Of a stretch of 64,000 bases of DNA, positions 59,940-64,000 are shown piece by piece. This DNA is from Erythrophleum ivorense (taxonomy: Eukaryota; Streptophyta; Magnoliopsida; Fabales; Fabaceae): NCBI GenBank assembly GCA_026724425.1, contig JAIUCV010000003.1, forward strand, positions 59,635,088-59,699,087. The letters run 5' to 3'. The notes below the pieces were generated by a model that worked only from the letters and a program-made list of their open reading frames with translations, searched no databases and was not told the DNA's origin. Both the position numbers and the translations under genes were made by a program. Every line of letters starts with the position of its first letter. The first letter of the stretch is position 1.

Positions 59940-62900
59940 TTATGATAATGCTGTTTGTTTAGCCTTTTCATCCTCCAAGAGCTTTAGCTCCTTACGCCAG
60001 TCTTCCAGTTTTGACAACTTGTCTAACTGCTCTGGCTGCATATTCTGCCGTGAGGTCTTCTGCTGTAGCGCTTCTGTTAGTCGAATCTGCATCCAGATAT
60101 TGTTTTCGGTGAAGAAGAATAGTAGTAAGGATATTAGACTACCAGTTTGAACAGTAGTAGCAACTAGCTCCATGGTGCCTGGTTGACATCTAGGCAAGAT
60201 TACCAGTTTAAGGGGATTCAAACCTTTGCATATGGGGGATGCAAAGTCCCAACCCGAATCCCTTCAACTATTTGGGCCAACCCAAGTTGGCTGCATCCAA
60301 CAATTTCAAGGCCGCATTATGAACACATGAAGGATAAATATTTGAACCCTGAATATAAATAGTGTTTTTTCTTCTGATTTATTACCATGATAGAAGGAAA
60401 AAAAAGGTAGTACCAAAGTTATCCAACACAATAATGCTGATTATCGTAATCATGGTAAATCATTAGTATTGGGTTAAGATGCTAATCTTATACATATAAA
60501 AAATCTCTCAGTTCTGTCACTCTTCATAAACACTGTTCACATCTTTTTTTTTTCGGAGGGCTTTTGACTCATTTTTTTAAATTTGACTGATTTGCACAAA
60601 TCTCCATCATTTGCACGGGCCCCACTCTATTGGTGTATAATTTGTTGAAAGGAATAGAAGCTTACCACAATACCATTCTTAGTATTTTGCTTCCTGTGTA
60701 CAATATCTAATTTTCTATAGCTATTCTATTCTCTTTCCTCCTCTAAACCTCATTGAAATGTTTGCAATTTAATACCCGTCCTCATATATATGCCACAACC
60801 TCGGTTACGCTTTGGAAATTGGATATTATGCTCAACTTGTTTGACCAGACATATAACAGTAAGAGAGAAGTATTAATTATTATGCAAGAAAGGCTCTTAT
60901 GAGAAGAACAACATAGATTGCATTAGTCTAATATCTCAACCAAAGACCCAACTGCTTCTAAGTAGTAAAGCATTAATTGAGATAAATGAATTCTTCAATA
61001 AGGTTAGAAGTTTTTTATGTAAGTGTTAACAGCTAAAAGGGCACATAATCTATTTAATCTGTTGAAAGCGACAGGAAATTTAGACTTCTAAATGATTTAT
61101 CAGCAAAAAATTCTGAAGAATTTTCACACCCACTTTCGCTTTAGTATCTCCCAAATCAGTAGTTACTACTCTGCCTCCAGCAATCATGCACTTCCAGCAA
61201 ATGTTATTTCAGCTAGTAACTATTAAAATCTGAGTATGAATCTTTCGTCAATAGGGTAATCAAAGTATTTTTTTTCTTCCCTTGTACTTTGAAAACATAT
61301 GGTCCTCTTTCTCTCAGCTATATAACCACATTCTAACTACACCTTGTCTTTGAACTGTTCTAAACTCTGATGACACACCCATGATTCACCAAGCACACCA
61401 AAAAGCTTACTTCAATAGGAAGAAGCTGCTGGGTAGTGTAAAAATAAATGTCTGCGAAATTGAAAAGAGTCAATCTAACCCAGGGCATAATTTTGTCATC
61501 CACTACGTTGCTGCCTTAAATGAAATCCTTGAGTTAGGGCTGGACATGGGCAGGGCAGGGCCGGGCCGAACATCTAGTTGGTCTGATGCCTTGCCGATTA
61601 AGATATTGGACTTGTTTTTATGCCCATGGCCCAGCCCAAACAAGCCCGATTCTAGGACGGTTTAGGGCGGCCCGAGCTTTTTCTTTTTTAATGAATTAAT
61701 ACTTGTAATATAAAAATATCTTTTTACAGACTCAAATATATATTTCAAAATAATAAACCTTTAGAACTTTTATATTTTATCAGTAATAAAAAAAGAGTCT
61801 AGTATTATCAAACAAAATATAAGCTATACTAACATCATTAACCTTAAGTAAATATGTGTATTTTCATTATTTAACAAAAGAAATACCAGTAAGTATACAC
61901 ATTAATGATGAAAACAATTAAGAAGTAGGGAAGGTTTGCGTAAGTAATAAAAACTGAAATATGTAGAGAAAATTAAATGAAATAAAAATTATATATATAT
62001 ATATAAAAGATGGCAAAATGTTAATAATTTAAAAAAAATGTAACTATTAGGGCAGGTTGGACAGAATATGCTTCGCCCGTGACCCAACCCGACTTAATAT
62101 GGTTTTATTTAAAGTTTTGCCCATTTGTATTTTTGGCCCGGCCCAACCCGATTAAACCGGGCTAGGGCGGGCCCCTAGGGCGTATCGGGCCAATGAACAC
62201 CCCTACCTTGAGTTCATTTGTTTATTTTGGCATCAATAGATTTAAGAAAAAATAAACGAAGGAACTAGAAGGCACAATGCCTAAGGAAAAGAAAAAGCAG
62301 TTATTAAAAATAGCTTAATGCATGACATAGATGAAGAACAGCAGATTATAAAGAGAGCCAAACGTTATCTTAAAAAACTAGCAAAAAGTCAACAGTAGAG
62401 GCATGGACATACAGCTTTTGAATAAGCTGGTCATCCAGATTTTCATAAGTAATCCATAATTATAGATGACACCAGATAGAAGGAAATTTCAGACATTCTC
62501 AAACTACATGCCAAAGTACCAAAATTGAGAAACAAATGCAATAATTCGGAGCTAATAGTTTTGTCTATACTGATCAGAACAAGTGATCCTAGATTAGCAT
62601 TTTAGATAATATAGACAAGGTGGGAAACTGTTTAATTTCTGAGTCTGACCCACATGCAGTATGTAAGATTCAAACATCAACAGAGGCCTCAGCTAAATCA
62701 CTCATTTAGGGTTTATTGCATCAGATTTTAGCTCCATTATTTTTCAAAAAGTTGTTTGGTACACAGGAAAAGAGGAAGAGCAATGCATATACTTGGGACA
62801 TAAATATTGTCGATTGCTCAGTGTCTTTTGAAAAACTAAAAGTAATTACTGGTCCTTAATGAAAGGAAGTTCAAGTAACCTGACAATTGTGTTATGGTTA

Positions 62901-63543
62901 TATCAGAATTCATGGTTGGTCTATTTGAAGCTTCACTAGATGCATATTGGAAAAAAGGTGTTGCGTGGCCAAAAAGAAAAGAAAAAATTAGGAAAAGGAT
63001 GTAATAGGTGGCAAAGAGGGGGAATATGTAGTAAGTAAAGAATATAGTTAGTTAGAAAAGTGAGAAGCATGAAAAGTCTGTAAGTAGGCTTGTGGGTTTT
63101 GTGGTTCACGAGAGGGAGTCTCCTACAGGTACTTATAGGAGTTATTTCTTCATTTTATGGGTTGTTCAATACTTTTTTGAATAACAATTCCTTTGCTATT
63201 TCTCTCTTATTTGTTCCATCTGATGCACCTTGCACCAGAAAGTCAATGGGCTTAGTCCTCCATTAGAGGAAGGTGAAAAGCATAGTTACTGTACCTTCTT
63301 TTTTAGTGCACGAATTCTTTTGTCAATATCTTGGCCTGGGTCTACTGAGCCTGAGCCTTCCACAGAGTCTGACAGAGGAGTGACAATAGACGGATTTCCA
63401 GAAACATCTAACTCATTCATCTGAGAGGATAAAGACTTGATAGATTCTGATGAATTATCTGAATTATTGTCTGGTGTCATTTCTTGCTTTCTACCATCCT
63501 CAATCAGCGTAGAATCACATTTGTTTCCCTTTTCAAGAGCAGC
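59940..63543 (-). CDS. PYM: PYM (partner of Y14-Mago), last two exons, 5' partial
   Basis: PYM removes the exon-junction complex core (Y14-Mago) from translated mRNA. Two exons are in the window on the - strand: 63543-63295 (83 codons) and 60086-59940 (48 codons plus TAA), both in phase 0 with GT/AG. The first holds an acidic, serine-rich linker (SSESIKSLSSQMNELDVSGN) and ends DIDKRIRALKKK. The second continues IRLTEALQQKTS, PEQLDKLSKLEDWRKELKLL, a helical segment conserved at the C-terminus of plant PYM. The N-terminal Y14-Mago-binding part lies right of the window. The intron between them is 3.2 kb and holds a hAT-type MITE and an LTR-like remnant. Confidence 0.88.
61535..62205. mobile_element. 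hAT-type MITE in the PYM intron
   Basis: 671 bp flanked by CCTTGAGT at 61527-61534 and 62206-62213, a perfect 8-bp duplication. Ends are TAGGGCTGGACATGG and, reverse-complemented, TAGGGGTGTTCATTGG. Both ends are rich in GGGCC blocks around an AT-rich middle. Length and layout closely resemble the element at 32461-33132. Confidence 0.9.
62955..63230 (+). repeat. Probable LTR remnant in the PYM intron
   Basis: TGTTGCGTGGCC start, a purine-rich stretch, AGTACTTATAGGAG-like promoter or R region near 63130, then ATACTTTTTTGAATAACAATTC and a pyrimidine-rich end, the layout of a plant LTR. The end and any target duplication are not visible, so it may be a truncated solo LTR. Confidence 0.4.
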
Positions 63544-64000
63544 CTGCAAGAAGAAAATGAAATAAAATATGGTAAACATAAATTAAATCTAAATTTGAAC
63601 TCTGGAAACTATTCGTCTATTCTCATAACAATTGCTTAACTTCATCTTTTGATGGTCGTGCTTTTGGTAATTTATGGCCATTACACTACATATATCTGGA
63701 GGCCATCTAGCTTTCTGATATGAACTTAATGAACTAATGGCATCTCCATTGTGTAAGCAACAATATATGTATGCGTTATGCAAGTAAAACATATAGGCAA
63801 GGCAGCTGAACAATTCAACTAGGTAACTAAGTGACTAAGTAGCGCAGGTGAGTGATACATGAAGACAAGTAAATTTATTTTTGATTTCCTCCTTTCCATA
63901 AGATTATCAGATACTATATCTTTTCACTCCTAACAGGGAAACTCAAGTATCCAAATGGCAGTGTGTTAGCTCTCAGCATCAGAAGTAAGCCAAGAGAGAT
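63544..64000 (-). other. PYM intron running off the window
   Basis: AT-rich; preceded on the - strand by a TTTCTTCTTGCAG acceptor at 63544. I could not identify the next upstream exon before position 64000. Confidence 0.6.

Noticed and set aside
1..64000. CRISPR arrays, bacterial operons, rRNA or tRNA genes
   Set aside because: No regular spaced repeats, no rRNA-like stretch and no convincing tRNA fold were seen. Matches to GCTCTGATACCA are retroelement primer sites, not tRNA genes.

Overview
The window looks like chromosomal DNA of a flowering plant, probably a eudicot. It has intron-rich genes with GT-AG junctions, plant-type gene families, AT-rich intergenic DNA and densely nested plant transposons. 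I do not name a species. All gene structures were built by hand from splice signals and family knowledge, with no alignment run.

Five host genes can be supported. On the + strand at the left edge is the kinase half of a MEKK1-type MAP kinase kinase kinase (458-5169, 5' end outside the window). Convergent to it on the - strand is a complete NDC80/HEC1 kinetochore gene (7799-11582). After about 33 kb of transposons come a DUF1644 zinc-finger gene (+, CDS 47956-49044, with a 3.5 kb intron in its 5' UTR) and an eight-exon MRTO4 ribosome-assembly gene (+, 52745-55819). At the right edge are the last two exons of a PYM gene, the exon-junction-complex recycling factor (-, 59940-63543, 5' end outside). 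The genes serve separate housekeeping or signalling roles and do not form a pathway or cluster.

The 12.4-43 kb stretch is a transposon graveyard that can be resolved in layers. First is a complete but decayed Ty1-copia element with two LTRs and a 5-bp target duplication (12432-19616). Next is a DUF4283/zinc-knuckle relic (about 20180-20740). Then comes a scrambled Ty3-gypsy element whose two halves point in opposite directions, with a head-to-head inverted junction inside integrase and a Harbinger-type MITE in its polyprotein (about 21780-28773). After that is a second copia element (about 29340-42120) split twice: by a 4.36 kb CACTA element that itself carries a hAT-type MITE, and by a 3.7 kb LTR-like element with a perfect 5-bp target duplication. 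A Helitron helicase fragment follows (42150-42993).

Gene introns also hold insertions. The MEKK1-type intron contains a small non-autonomous LTR element with a 5'-truncated RTE LINE inside it, each with its own target duplication. The PYM intron holds a 671-bp hAT-type MITE and a probable LTR remnant. I see no CRISPR array, rRNA gene, tRNA gene or other prokaryote-like system. The most informative content is the nested insertion history, which can be read because broken reading frames line up across the insertions, and the rearranged gypsy element.
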